NCBI GenBank assembly: GCA_023438245.1
Contig: JAEXRD010000092.1
Span: 1 to 24,493, forward strand
Length of the DNA: 24,493 nt
Source: Pseudomonadota bacterium
GTDB lineage: Bacteria; Desulfobacterota; Desulfovibrionia; Desulfovibrionales; Desulfovibrionaceae
Direction of reading: 5' to 3'
The notes under the pieces were generated by a model. That model made no database searches and was not told where the DNA came from. It saw only the letters and a program-made list of their open reading frames with translations. This document shows positions 15,753 through 23,309 of this stretch, one piece after another (the first letter of the stretch is position 1; every line of letters begins with the position of its first letter). The position numbers were made by a program, and so were the translations under genes.

Positions 15753-16898
15753 ATGAACCTTTCTGAACTGAAACTCCCCGAACTCAAGTTCGGCGACAGC
15801 ATCGCCAAGCTGCCCATCATCCAGGGCGGCATGGGCGTGGGCATCTCCCTGTCCGGCCTGGCCAGCGCCGTGGCCAACGAGGGCGGCGTGGGCGTCATCG
15901 CCGCGGCCATGATCGGCATGGGCGAGCCCGATGTGGGCAAGAACCCCGACGAGGCCAACATGCGCGCCCTCAGGAACGAGATCCGCAAGGCCCGCGAGCG
16001 CATGACCCAGGGCCTGCTCGGCGTCAACATCATGGTGGCGCTGACCAACTTCGCGGACATGGTCAAGACCAGCATCCGCGAGGGCGCGGACGTGATCTTC
16101 TCCGGCGCGGGCCTGCCGCTGGACCTGCCCAAGTACCTGCGCGAGGAATTCCCCGGCGAGCTGGCCGACAAGGCCAAGACCCGGTTGGTGCCCATCGTGT
16201 CCTCGGGCCGCGCCGCCGCCGTGCTGTGCCGCAAGTGGCTGTCCAAGTACGACTACCTGCCCGACGGCTTCGTTGTGGAAGGCCCCAAGGCCGGCGGCCA
16301 CCTGGGCTTCCGGCCCGAGGAGCTGGACCAGCCGCAGTTCCAGCTGGAGCACATTCTGCCCGAGGTCGTCGAGGCCGTGAAGCCCTTCGAGGCCGAGACC
16401 GGCCGCCGCATCCCGGTCATAGCCGCTGGCGGCGTGTACACCGGCGCGGACATCGCCAAGTACCTGGAGATGGGCGCCTCCGGCGTGCAGATGGGCACCC
16501 GCTTCGTGGCCACCCATGAGTGCGACGCCGACCAGGCCTTCAAGCAGGCCTTCGTCAACGCCCGCCGCGAGGACATCACCGTCATCAAGAGCCCGGTGGG
16601 CATGCCCGGCCGCGCCATCTTCAACGAGTTCCTGCTGGCCGTGCGCGAGGGCCGCAAGAAGCCCTTCAAGTGCCCGTTCCACTGCATCAAGAGCTGCGAC
16701 TTCACCACCACGCCCTACTGCATCAGCCAGGCGCTGGTCAGCGCCAAGAAGGGCATCCTGAAGCACGGCTTCGCCTTCTGCGGCGAGAACGCCTGGCGCG
16801 TGGACCGCATCATGAGCGTGAAGGAGCTCATGGGCAGCCTGCGGCAGGAGTTCGACGAGTTCGTGGCCGCCAAGCGCGCCCAGTTCGCCGCCAAATAA
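15753..16898 (+). CDS. NAD(P)H-dependent flavin oxidoreductase, FabK / nitronate monooxygenase-like
   Basis: A 381-aa FMN-binding TIM-barrel protein of the 2-nitropropane dioxygenase family, which includes enoyl-ACP reductase II (FabK) and nitronate monooxygenase. The N-terminal FMN motif IIQGGMGVGISLSGLASAVA is clear. GPKAGGHLGF carries the family's active-site His183, and GGVYTGADIAKYLEMGASGV is the phosphate-binding part. It is longer than FabK (about 310-320 aa) because of a C-terminal extension with five cysteines: Cys307, 311, 315, 323 and 343. ATG 15753 has GAGG at 15742-15745. A 75-bp gap separates it from lhgO, so it may have its own promoter. FabK versus nitronate monooxygenase cannot be decided from the sequence. 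Confidence 0.85.
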   Translation: MNLSELKLPELKFGDSIAKLPIIQGGMGVGISLSGLASAVANEGGVGVIAAAMIGMGEPDVGKNPDEANMRALRNEIRKARERMTQGLLGVNIMVALTNFADMVKTSIREGADVIFSGAGLPLDLPKYLREEFPGELADKAKTRLVPIVSSGRAAAVLCRKWLSKYDYLPDGFVVEGPKAGGHLGFRPEELDQPQFQLEHILPEVVEAVKPFEAETGRRIPVIAAGGVYTGADIAKYLEMGASGVQMGTRFVATHECDADQAFKQAFVNARREDITVIKSPVGMPGRAIFNEFLLAVREGRKKPFKCPFHCIKSCDFTTTPYCISQALVSAKKGILKHGFAFCGENAWRVDRIMSVKELMGSLRQEFDEFVAAKRAQFAAK

Positions 16899-16905
16899 AC
16901 ATCAC

Positions 16906-16923
16906 TCCGGCTCCAGGGCCGGA
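16906..16923 (+). other. Intergenic hairpin before ppiB
   Basis: A 6-bp perfect stem TCCGGC/GCCGGA with a 6-nt loop lies between the flavoprotein stop and the ribosome-binding site AAGGAG (16928-16933) of the cyclophilin gene. It has no T-tract, so it is more likely an mRNA-stability or processing element than a terminator. Confidence 0.4.
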
Positions 16924-16938
16924 ACTCAAGGAGCGATC

Positions 16939-17448
16939 ATGTCCAATCCCAACGTTCTCATCGAGACCTCCATGGGCGAGATGCTCGTGGAACTGTGGCC
17001 CGACAAGGCCCCCGACACCGTGGCCAACTTCCTCGCCTACGTGGACGAGGCCTTCTACGACGGGCTCATCTTCCACCGCGTCATCCCCAAGTTCATGATC
17101 CAGGGCGGCGGCATGGACATGATGATGCGCGAGAAGGCCAACAAGGCCCCCATCAAGAACGAGGCCCGCGCCGACGTGCCCAACGAGAAGTACACCCTGG
17201 CCATGGCCCGCACCATGGACCCGCACAGCGCCACCAGCCAGTTCTTCGTCAACGTCAACGACAACGCCTTCCTGAACTTCACCGCGCCCAACCCGCAGGG
17301 CTACGGCTACGCCGTGTTCGGCAAGGTCATCGAGGGCATGGAAGTGGCCGAGAAGATCAGCAAGGTGCGCACCAAGAACTTCATGGGCCACGGCGACGTG
17401 CCCAGCGACCCCGTCAGCATCGTGTCCATCCGCCGCTTCGAAGTGTAA
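16939..17448 (+). CDS. Cyclophilin-type peptidyl-prolyl isomerase
   Basis: A 169-aa single-domain cyclophilin that catalyses cis-trans isomerisation of X-Pro bonds during protein folding. The active-site string FHRVIPKFMIQGG carries Arg47, Phe52, Met53 and Gln55, and SATSQFFVNVNDNAFLNF is the second signature. There is no signal peptide, so it should be cytoplasmic, like E. coli PpiB. AAGGAG lies 5 bp before the ATG. It sits 40 bp after the flavoprotein gene and probably shares its transcript. A terminator follows. Confidence 0.95.
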   Translation: MSNPNVLIETSMGEMLVELWPDKAPDTVANFLAYVDEAFYDGLIFHRVIPKFMIQGGGMDMMMREKANKAPIKNEARADVPNEKYTLAMARTMDPHSATSQFFVNVNDNAFLNFTAPNPQGYGYAVFGKVIEGMEVAEKISKVRTKNFMGHGDVPSDPVSIVSIRRFEV

Positions 17449-17471
17449 GCGCGGACAGAACGGAAATAACG

Positions 17472-17509
17472 ACGGCGCGTCTCCACCAGGGGGCGCGCCG
17501 TTTTCGTTT
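17472..17509. terminator. Terminator shared by the cyclophilin gene and the opposing operon
   Basis: An 8-bp stem ACGGCGCG (17472-17479) / CGCGCCGT (17494-17501) is followed on the plus strand by TTTCGTTT. It lies between two convergent stop codons (17448 and 17514), so on the minus strand it also ends the long xerC-dprA operon, although the T-tract there is poorer. Confidence 0.75.
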
Positions 17510-17513
17510 GCGG

Positions 17514-17948
17514 CTAGAGCTCGGATTCGGTGCGCACGCGGATGCCGTGCGCCTTGAGCAGCGCGGCGAAAATCCCGTCACCGGGGATGAGCACGCCGGA
17601 GAAGGTGCCGTCGTACACCTGCCCGCAGCCGCAGGAGGGCGAGCGGGCCTTGAGGACGGCCTCGGCGCAGCCAGCGGCCAGCGCGACTTCCAGCGCCTGG
17701 CGCGCCCCGGCCTCGAAGGCCCCGGTCACGTCCGCGCCCGAACGGCAGACGATGCGCCCGGCCCGAAGCTCCATGGGCTCGCGCGGGGTGGGCAGCCCGC
17801 CCAGCACCTCCGGGCACACGGCCAGCGCCCGGCCCTGGCGCACCAGCTCCAGCACCGCCGGATGCGGGGCCGCGCTGCCGTCGTAACGGCAAGGCTCGCC
17901 CGCCAGGCAGGCACTGACCAGGACCGCCACGACCGGCGCCCCGCTCAC
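17514..17948 (-). CDS. DUF523 / TudS-like protein
   Basis: A 144-aa protein of the DUF523 family. A characterised member, TudS, is a [4Fe-4S] thiouracil desulfurase that removes sulfur from 2-thiouracil. The three conserved cysteine segments are present: SACLAGEPCRYDG (Cys14), CPEVLGGLPTPR (Cys45) and LKARSPSCG (Cys106), which would bind the cluster through three cysteines and leave one iron free. The start is GTG at 17948, overlapping the xerC stop by 4 bp (GTGA). It is the last gene of the operon. Desulfurase activity is inferred from family membership only. Confidence 0.85.
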   Translation of the reverse strand: MSGAPVVAVLVSACLAGEPCRYDGSAAPHPAVLELVRQGRALAVCPEVLGGLPTPREPMELRAGRIVCRSGADVTGAFEAGARQALEVALAAGCAEAVLKARSPSCGCGQVYDGTFSGVLIPGDGIFAALLKAHGIRVRTESEL

Positions 17949-18925
17949 TCTTTCGGCTCCTTGTCGTCCCTCCCCTTCTCGGGGGTGCTGCGCGGGTGGG
18001 CCTTGTCGTAGACCTCCATGACGCGCTTGAGGTCCAGGTGGGTGTAACGCTCCGTGGTGGAAAGCCGGGCATGGCCCAGCATCTCCTGCACGCTTCTGAG
18101 GTCCGCCCCGGCCTGCAGCATGTGGCTGGCGAAGCTGTGGCGCAGCATGTGCGGGTGCACCCGCTGGGCCACGCCCGCCCTGCCCGCCAGCTTTTCGATG
18201 ATGCGCGCGGCCTCGCGGCGTTGCAGAGGGCCCCCGCGCACGCCCAGGAACAGGGCCTGCTCGCCTTCGTCCCCCCCATCGGCGATGAACTGGTCGCGCC
18301 AGTCCAGGTAGTCGCGCAGGCGCTCCACGGCGGCGGCGGAGAGCGGGGCCAGACGTTCCTTGCCGCCCTTGCCGCGCACGCGCACAAAGCCCCGGTCCGC
18401 GCGCACGTCGTCAACCGTCAGCGAAAGCGCCTCGCTCACGCGCAGGCCCGAGCCGTACAAGAGCTCGGCCAGGGCCAGGTTGCGCGCCCCCTCGGCTCCC
18501 GGCCCGGCGTCGGTCTCCATCACCGCCACGGCCTGGTCCACGTTCAGGGCGCGGGGCTGGCGCTGGTCCTGGCGCGGGTTCTTCAGCCCCGCCAGCGGAT
18601 CGGCCATGAGCAGCCGGTTCTTGATGAGGTAGTGGAAAAAGGAGCGCAGGCTGGAGAGCTTGCGGGCCATGCTGGACTTCTTCTGGCGCTGGCGGTGCAA
18701 CTCGGCCAGGAAGGCGGTGGCCTCGGCCCGCGTCACCCCGTCGAAGCGCTCCAGGCTCCTGCCCCGCCCGCCCAGGAACAGCTCGAACTGTGCGAGGTCC
18801 GTGGCGTAGGCGCGCACCGTGGCCGGGCTGTAGCCCTTCTCCACCTCCAAAAACGCCAGGAAGCCCCGGCAGATCTCGGGAAGCTGGCCGGGCTCGGGCC
18901 TATTCGGAGCGCCTGTCGAGGACAT
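17945..18925 (-). CDS. xerC: Tyrosine recombinase XerC
   Basis: A 326-aa site-specific recombinase that, with XerD, resolves chromosome dimers at dif. The N-terminal SAM-like core-binding domain spans about 15-110 and the catalytic domain about 125-305. All six active-site residues are visible: Arg162 (YGSGLRVSEAL), Lys186 (GKGGKER), His259 and Arg262 (HPHMLRHSFASHML), His285 (LGHARLSTTERY) and Tyr294. The chromosomal setting without any attachment site or phage gene, and the XerC-like length and motifs, argue for the housekeeping enzyme and not an integrase. Its 5' end overlaps the GGDEF gene by 26 bp and its 3' end overlaps DUF523 by 4 bp. Confidence 0.92.
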   Translation of the reverse strand: MSSTGAPNRPEPGQLPEICRGFLAFLEVEKGYSPATVRAYATDLAQFELFLGGRGRSLERFDGVTRAEATAFLAELHRQRQKKSSMARKLSSLRSFFHYLIKNRLLMADPLAGLKNPRQDQRQPRALNVDQAVAVMETDAGPGAEGARNLALAELLYGSGLRVSEALSLTVDDVRADRGFVRVRGKGGKERLAPLSAAAVERLRDYLDWRDQFIADGGDEGEQALFLGVRGGPLQRREAARIIEKLAGRAGVAQRVHPHMLRHSFASHMLQAGADLRSVQEMLGHARLSTTERYTHLDLKRVMEVYDKAHPRSTPEKGRDDKEPKE

Positions 18926-19850
18926 AGCTGCTCTTGGGGTTTTCCTTGGCCTTCTTTTTCAGCCCCATGGCGATGGCCGAGGCCTCGCCGTAGTGCTGGA
19001 GCCTGCCCCCGGTGTTGAAAACCACGGCGATGGACAGGGCCATGAGCGGGAAGGTGCGCACCTCGCCCTGGCGGTCGGTGGAGACGATGCACTCCCGCTC
19101 GCGGTCCTCGGCGTCGTAGAAGTGCGGCACGATGCCGTCGAAGGCGCTGACCACGCGCTTGCAGGCCTCCTCGGCCACGCTGGCCGGGGTGATGAACACG
19201 AAGTCGTCGCCGCCCACGTGGCCCACGAAGGTCTTGATGCCCGTGAAGCCGCGGATGGTGTTGACGATGACGCGCGCGGTCATCATGAGCACCTCGTCCC
19301 CGCGCGAGAAGCCGTACTTGTCGTTGAAGCTCTTGAAGTAGTCCAGGTCGCAGTAGGCCAGGGCGAAGTCGTCCTTGCGGTCGATGAGGTCCTGGATGCG
19401 CCCGATGATGCTGGTGTTGCCCGGCAGCTTGGTCAGCGGGTTGGCGTCCATGGCGCGGGACGCCCGGCACAGCGTCAGGTGCACACGCTCGCGCGCCTGG
19501 TGGTCGTCGAAGGGCCGCACCAGGAAGTCGTCGGCCTCCAGCTCGTTCCAGTTCCAGGGGCTGGCCAGGTCGCCCGCGTCCAGGCACAGGATCACCGGGA
19601 GCTGGCGGTACACGTTCTCGCTCTTGACGATGGTGGCCACCTCGGTGCTGGCGATGTCCGGCAGGCGGTTGTCCACCACCAGCAGGTCCGGCGGCTCGTT
19701 GAAGATGACCTCCATGGCCCGCCGCCCGCGCTCGAACACGGTCCACTCCACCTCCCCGCCGGGCCACAGGGCCGTCAGGCGCGCCGCCAGCTCCGGGTCG
19801 GGGCTGAGCAGGAATGCGCGCTGCGTGCGGGGGAACAGCGTGAAGTCCAT
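18900..19850 (-). CDS. Degenerate receiver-GGDEF domain protein
   Basis: A 316-aa signalling protein. Residues about 10-125 look like a receiver domain: the phospho-acceptor position Asp60 (LLVVDNRLPD) is kept, but the acidic pair near the N terminus is replaced by SPDPE and the usual KP is RP (Arg112). Residues about 135-310 form a GGDEF domain with NPLTKLPGN, CDLDYFKSFNDKYGFSRGDEVL and a signature GGDDF at 203-207 instead of GGDEF/GGEEF. No RxxD inhibitory site is present upstream of the signature. It may be a weak or inactive diguanylate cyclase that senses or binds a nucleotide or a partner. It lies 9 bp after the HDOD gene; GGAGCAGG precedes the ATG. Confidence 0.85.
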   Translation of the reverse strand: MDFTLFPRTQRAFLLSPDPELAARLTALWPGGEVEWTVFERGRRAMEVIFNEPPDLLVVDNRLPDIASTEVATIVKSENVYRQLPVILCLDAGDLASPWNWNELEADDFLVRPFDDHQARERVHLTLCRASRAMDANPLTKLPGNTSIIGRIQDLIDRKDDFALAYCDLDYFKSFNDKYGFSRGDEVLMMTARVIVNTIRGFTGIKTFVGHVGGDDFVFITPASVAEEACKRVVSAFDGIVPHFYDAEDRERECIVSTDRQGEVRTFPLMALSIAVVFNTGGRLQHYGEASAIAMGLKKKAKENPKSSYVLDRRSE

Positions 19851-19859
19851 GCCCTGCTC

Positions 19860-20708
19860 CTACGCCTCGGGCGCGAAGGTGACGCCGGAGACCTCGCCCA
19901 GGTTCTCGGCGAAGTCGTCCAGCACGCCGTCCAGGTCCGCGAGCTTGAGGCCCAGGAGCTTGAGCGCGGCGGGGCTGAGCGGCACGGCCTGGTCGTCGCC
20001 GCCATTGCCGTACTCGAACACGCGCACGATGAAGTCGCCCACGTGCACCGCCGCGGCGTGCTGCTGGTAGAACTGGGCGCGGTCCGGCGCGTGGTGGTAG
20101 GTCATGGCGTCCTTGATGGTGGCGGGCAGGCGCCAGTGCTGGCACAGCCAGGCGTTGATGCGGTCGTGCCCGAAGCCCAGCACGGCCTTCTCGGCCTCCA
20201 GCCAGCGCAGGTCCTGGCTCTTCACGGTGTCGCCCACGGCCCTGTGCAGGTCGGGCAGCTGCACGGCGGCCACCACCTTGCCCAGGTCGTGCAGCAGGCC
20301 GCACACGCTGTGCTCGTCCGGGTCCTTCAGCCCGGCCTTGCGGGCGACGAGTCCCGTGGCCAGCGAACAGCCCACGCTGTGCTCCCACAGTCCTTCCATG
20401 GCCGTGACCATCATGTCGAACACCGAGGTGGAGATGATGACGCCGCGGATGACGTTGAAGCCCAGCAGCACCAGCGCGTGCTGCACCGAGCTGATGCGCC
20501 CGGAGAAGCCGTACACCGGCGAGTTGACCATCTTGAGCACCTTGGCCGAGAGCACCTGGTCGCGGCTGATGACCTTGGCGATGGCCTCGATGGAGGTGTT
20601 GGGGTCCTGCACCAGGCGCGTCACCTCGTCGAGCACCTTGGGCAGGGTGGGCAGATCGCGGATGGACAGGATCTGTCCCTTGGCGCTGGTCTTGAGATCC
20701 TCTTCCAT
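19860..20708 (-). CDS. HDOD domain protein
   Basis: A 282-aa protein with an HDOD domain at residues about 12-215 (LSIRDLPTLPKVLDEVTRLVQDPNTS at the start, then ISRDQVLSAKVLKMVNSPVYG and HALVLLGFNVIRGVI). HDOD is related to HD phosphohydrolases and usually works as a signalling or scaffold module. Here HDLGK and YHHAPD motifs are still seen, so remnants of an HD metal site remain. The C-terminal 60 residues have no recognised domain. It is preceded within 3 bp by the 116-aa gene and followed by the REC-GGDEF gene, forming a signalling cassette. Confidence 0.9.
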   Translation of the reverse strand: MEEDLKTSAKGQILSIRDLPTLPKVLDEVTRLVQDPNTSIEAIAKVISRDQVLSAKVLKMVNSPVYGFSGRISSVQHALVLLGFNVIRGVIISTSVFDMMVTAMEGLWEHSVGCSLATGLVARKAGLKDPDEHSVCGLLHDLGKVVAAVQLPDLHRAVGDTVKSQDLRWLEAEKAVLGFGHDRINAWLCQHWRLPATIKDAMTYHHAPDRAQFYQQHAAAVHVGDFIVRVFEYGNGGDDQAVPLSPAALKLLGLKLADLDGVLDDFAENLGEVSGVTFAPEA

Positions 20709-20711
20709 GCC

Positions 20712-21062
20712 CTACCCTTCCTGCCCGGCCTGGCCGTTGCCCTGCGACGCCGTAGCAGCGTCCGCAGCGGCCTTGATGGTGAAATAGTCCTTGAGGAAGC
20801 CCTTGACCTCCAGCATCCAGGGATCGCCCTCCAGGCGGCGGAACAGGTGGTCCAGCCGGGCCACGCGCTCCGACGGGTTGGCGCTGGCGGCCACGGCGTC
20901 GCCCTGCACATGGACCTTGTCGATGCCCATGCCGTCCAGCCGGGCGATGAGCGATTCGGAGAGCTCCACCCCGGCGGCGATGATGGGCATGCCGTTGGGC
21001 TTGGTGATGGGCTTGGCCAGCTTCATGCCGGGCTTGGCCAGGGAAAGCGGGATCTTTTGCAT
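20712..21062 (-). CDS. Small protein of unknown function upstream of the HDOD gene
   Basis: A 116-aa soluble protein. I do not recognise a named family. The N terminus, MQKIPLSLAKPGMKLAKPIT, followed by NGMPIIAAGVELSESLIARLDGMGIDKVHVQG, resembles the short N-terminal module found on some HD-GYP proteins (pattern L-x-PGM, then G-x-x-L, then a helix and a beta strand). Residues about 65-100 look helical and the last 15 are Ala/Gly/Gln-rich and probably disordered. The start at 21062 was chosen over 21125 because the conserved pattern begins there and AGAAGG lies upstream; the longer form would overlap dprA. It is followed by HDOD after 3 bp. Confidence 0.75.
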   Translation of the reverse strand: MQKIPLSLAKPGMKLAKPITKPNGMPIIAAGVELSESLIARLDGMGIDKVHVQGDAVAASANPSERVARLDHLFRRLEGDPWMLEVKGFLKDYFTIKAAADAATASQGNGQAGQEG

Positions 21063-21084
21063 GGCGGGCCTTCTGGTTGGGGAA

Positions 21085-22353
21085 TTACGCCCTGCTATAG
21101 TACATGCCCGGCCACTGGCGGACAAGCCCCCGCACCTCCAGGATCACCAGGCGGCGGCTGACCTTGGGGCTGTCCCAGCCCAGGACCTGGATGAGGCTGT
21201 CGATGTGCACCTTGTCCGTGCGCGTCAGCCGTTCGATGATCTGCGCCTCCTCCGGGTCCAGGCCCTCGGGCAGGGGGTCGGGCGCGGGCTGCGCCTGGCC
21301 CGCCCCGGCGTTCGGGCTGGCCTTCCTGGGGCGCACCTTCTTGGGCCGGGCCGGGGCCAACTGCTCGCCGGTGCCCAGCTCGGCCCCCTCGGGCGGCATC
21401 TTGGGCACCTTGGCCAGCTCCGCGCTGAACTGGAAGCGCAGCGTGCGGATGATGTCCTCCGCGCTCTCCACCAGGGCCGCGCCCTGCTTGATGAGCCGGT
21501 GGCAGCCGGTGAAGGTGGGCTCGCCCAGCGGCCCGGGCAGGGCGAAGACCTCGCGCCCCTGCTCCGCCGCCAGCCGCGCGGTGATGAGGCTGCCGGAGCG
21601 GGCCGCGGCCTCGGCCACCAGCACGCCCAGCGACAGCCCGCTGATGATGCGGTTGCGCACGGGAAAATTCCTGGCCTCGGGCCTGGTGCCGGGGCCGTAC
21701 TCGGTGAGCACCAGCCCGCGACGCTCCATGGCCCGGCGCACGTCCTCGTTCTCCGGCGGGTAGTGGATGTCCAGCCCGGCCCCGAGCACGCCGATGGTGC
21801 TCCCGATGCCGGAGAGCGCGGCCTGGTGGGCCTGGCGGTCTATGCCCAGGGCCAGCCCGGAGACCACGGTGACGCCGTAGCGCGAGAGGTCGGCGCTGAT
21901 GCGCTCCACCGAGGCCAGGCCCAGGCTGGTGCACTCGCGCGCGCCCACCACGGCCACGGCGGGGTTGGCCAGCAGGCTCAAGTCCCCCACGGCGTAGAGC
22001 AGCACCGGCGGATCGGGAATCTCACGCAGCCGCTCCGGGTAGCGCGGGTCGAACCAGGTGATGACGCGCACCCCGGCCCCGGGGTCGGAGGCGCGCACGG
22101 CGCGGTACTCCGCCTCGGCGTCGGCGCGCCAGGGCTCGGCGAGGAAGAGTTCGGCGCGATTTTTCGGGATGAGCTTTTTCGCCGACCAGTTGCGGGCGTC
22201 GGCCACGGCGGCGTAGGCGCTTGCGTAGGCCCCCAGCACGGTCTTCCAGGTGCGCGGGCCGATGCCCGGCGTGTGGCGCAGCGCCAGGCAGGAGAAGAAC
22301 TCCTTGGAGGCGTCCAGGGTCGGGGCCGCCTGTGGCGACAGGCTCCCGCTCAT
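21085..22353 (-). CDS. dprA: DNA processing protein DprA
   Basis: A 422-aa protein that binds incoming single-stranded DNA during transformation and loads RecA. An N-terminal helix-hairpin-helix/SAM-like part (TPGIGPRTWKTVLG) is followed by the Rossmann-like DprA core with VAVVGARECTSLGLASVERIS, VVSGLALGIDRQAHQAAL, NRIISGLSLGVLVAEA and GSLITARLAAEQGREVFALPG. A Pro/Ala/Lys-rich linker at about 325-360 leads to a C-terminal winged helix (DPEEAQIIERLTRTDKVHIDSLIQVLG). The gene follows the lipoprotein gene by 6 bp. DprA occurs in many non-competent bacteria, so natural transformation cannot be concluded. Confidence 0.95.
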   Translation of the reverse strand: MSGSLSPQAAPTLDASKEFFSCLALRHTPGIGPRTWKTVLGAYASAYAAVADARNWSAKKLIPKNRAELFLAEPWRADAEAEYRAVRASDPGAGVRVITWFDPRYPERLREIPDPPVLLYAVGDLSLLANPAVAVVGARECTSLGLASVERISADLSRYGVTVVSGLALGIDRQAHQAALSGIGSTIGVLGAGLDIHYPPENEDVRRAMERRGLVLTEYGPGTRPEARNFPVRNRIISGLSLGVLVAEAAARSGSLITARLAAEQGREVFALPGPLGEPTFTGCHRLIKQGAALVESAEDIIRTLRFQFSAELAKVPKMPPEGAELGTGEQLAPARPKKVRPRKASPNAGAGQAQPAPDPLPEGLDPEEAQIIERLTRTDKVHIDSLIQVLGWDSPKVSRRLVILEVRGLVRQWPGMYYSRA

Positions 22354-22359
22354 GCGCGG

Positions 22360-23235
22360 CTAGGCTCCCAGGTCCTTGAGCAGCTTGCGCGCGGCGGGGG
22401 CGGGCTCGCTCTTGGGGTAGTCCTGCAGCAGCGCCCGCAGATACAGCGCGGCGTTGTCCTTCTCGCCCATGCGCTCGTAGGCCATGCCGATCTTGAGCAG
22501 CGCGGCGGCGGCCTTGTGATGCTTGGGGAAGCGCCGGGTCACGTCCTTGAGCGCCAGGATGGCCTGGGGGTAGCTCTTCTCCACGAACCAGCTCTCGCCG
22601 ATCCAGTAGAGGGCGTTGGGCACCAGCGTGCTGTTCGGGTCGGAGCTCAGGAACGTGGTGAGCATGGCGCGGCCCTGGGCGGCATTTTCGGGGCGCTCGG
22701 TGCGGATGAGCCCCATGCCCTGGTTGTACAGGGAGGTCCCGGTGGGCGCGGACTCGTACGCGGCGGCGTCGCGCGGGCCGGTGGCCTCGGTCCAGGTGCG
22801 CTCGCTCTCCATGGGCTCGGCGGCCATGGTTTGCGGGGCGGCCTGCGGGGCGGGCTTCGGCATGGGCTGAGGCGCGGGCTGAGGCGCAGGCTGAGGCATG
22901 GGAGCGTGGGCCGGCGCAGGAGCGGCATACGCGGGAGCGGGCGCGGCGGAGGCCAGGGGAGCCTGCTGAGCAGGGGCCGGGCGCTTCATGGCCACGCCGC
23001 CCTCCTGCATGCGCTGCACCGCGTCCTCCAGGGCCTTCAGGCGCTCCTGGGTCTTGCGGTCGCGGTCGGCGGCCTTCTCTTCCTGCTCGCGCTGGCCTTC
23101 CTTGAAGTTGAGGAAGTTCTCCTCAAGGCTTCTCAGCCGCCACTCCTCGCTCAGGCCCCGCTTGGCGTCCATTTTCCCGGCGCAGCCGGAAACGAGCAGC
23201 ACCAGTATCATCATGGGCACGGAAATACGTCGCAT
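22360..23235 (-). CDS. CpoB/YbgF-like TPR lipoprotein
   Basis: A 291-aa lipoprotein. The lipobox is LLVSGC, with the acylated Cys18, followed by Ala, so an outer-membrane location is expected. Residues about 25-80 form a charged coiled coil, and about 83-150 form a Pro/Ala/Gln/Met linker with imperfect PQPAP-type repeats. The C-terminal 120 residues are tetratricopeptide repeats in the YbgF/CpoB style (YNQGMGLIRTERPENAAQGRAM, ALYWIGESWFVEKSYPQAI). CpoB links Tol-Pal to peptidoglycan synthesis, but no tol or pal gene is visible here. The start at 23235 is preferred to 23256: GGGGGTGAG stands just before it and the predicted promoter would place transcription start inside the longer form. It is the first gene of the operon. 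Confidence 0.82.
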   Translation of the reverse strand: MRRISVPMMILVLLVSGCAGKMDAKRGLSEEWRLRSLEENFLNFKEGQREQEEKAADRDRKTQERLKALEDAVQRMQEGGVAMKRPAPAQQAPLASAAPAPAYAAPAPAHAPMPQPAPQPAPQPMPKPAPQAAPQTMAAEPMESERTWTEATGPRDAAAYESAPTGTSLYNQGMGLIRTERPENAAQGRAMLTTFLSSDPNSTLVPNALYWIGESWFVEKSYPQAILALKDVTRRFPKHHKAAAALLKIGMAYERMGEKDNAALYLRALLQDYPKSEPAPAARKLLKDLGA

Positions 23236-23256
23236 GAGCTCACCCCCGTTGCGCAT

Positions 23257-23285
23257 CCATTAGGCCAGAGTACGAATTTTTGCAA
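23257..23285 (-). promoter_or_regulatory. Promoter of the lipoprotein-dprA-xerC operon
   Basis: On the minus strand TTGCAA (23285-23280), 17 bp, TAATGG (23262-23257). The expected start near 23250 leaves about 15 nt before ATG 23235. The next six genes follow with gaps of 22 bp or less or with overlaps, so this is probably the main promoter of all seven. Confidence 0.5.
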
Positions 23286-23309
23286 GGAAGACGCCGCGCC
23301 GGGGGGCTT

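Noticed and set aside
13866..16766. 966-codon minus-strand open frame
   Set aside because: It spans the ends and starts of four plus-strand genes and has no recognisable domain.
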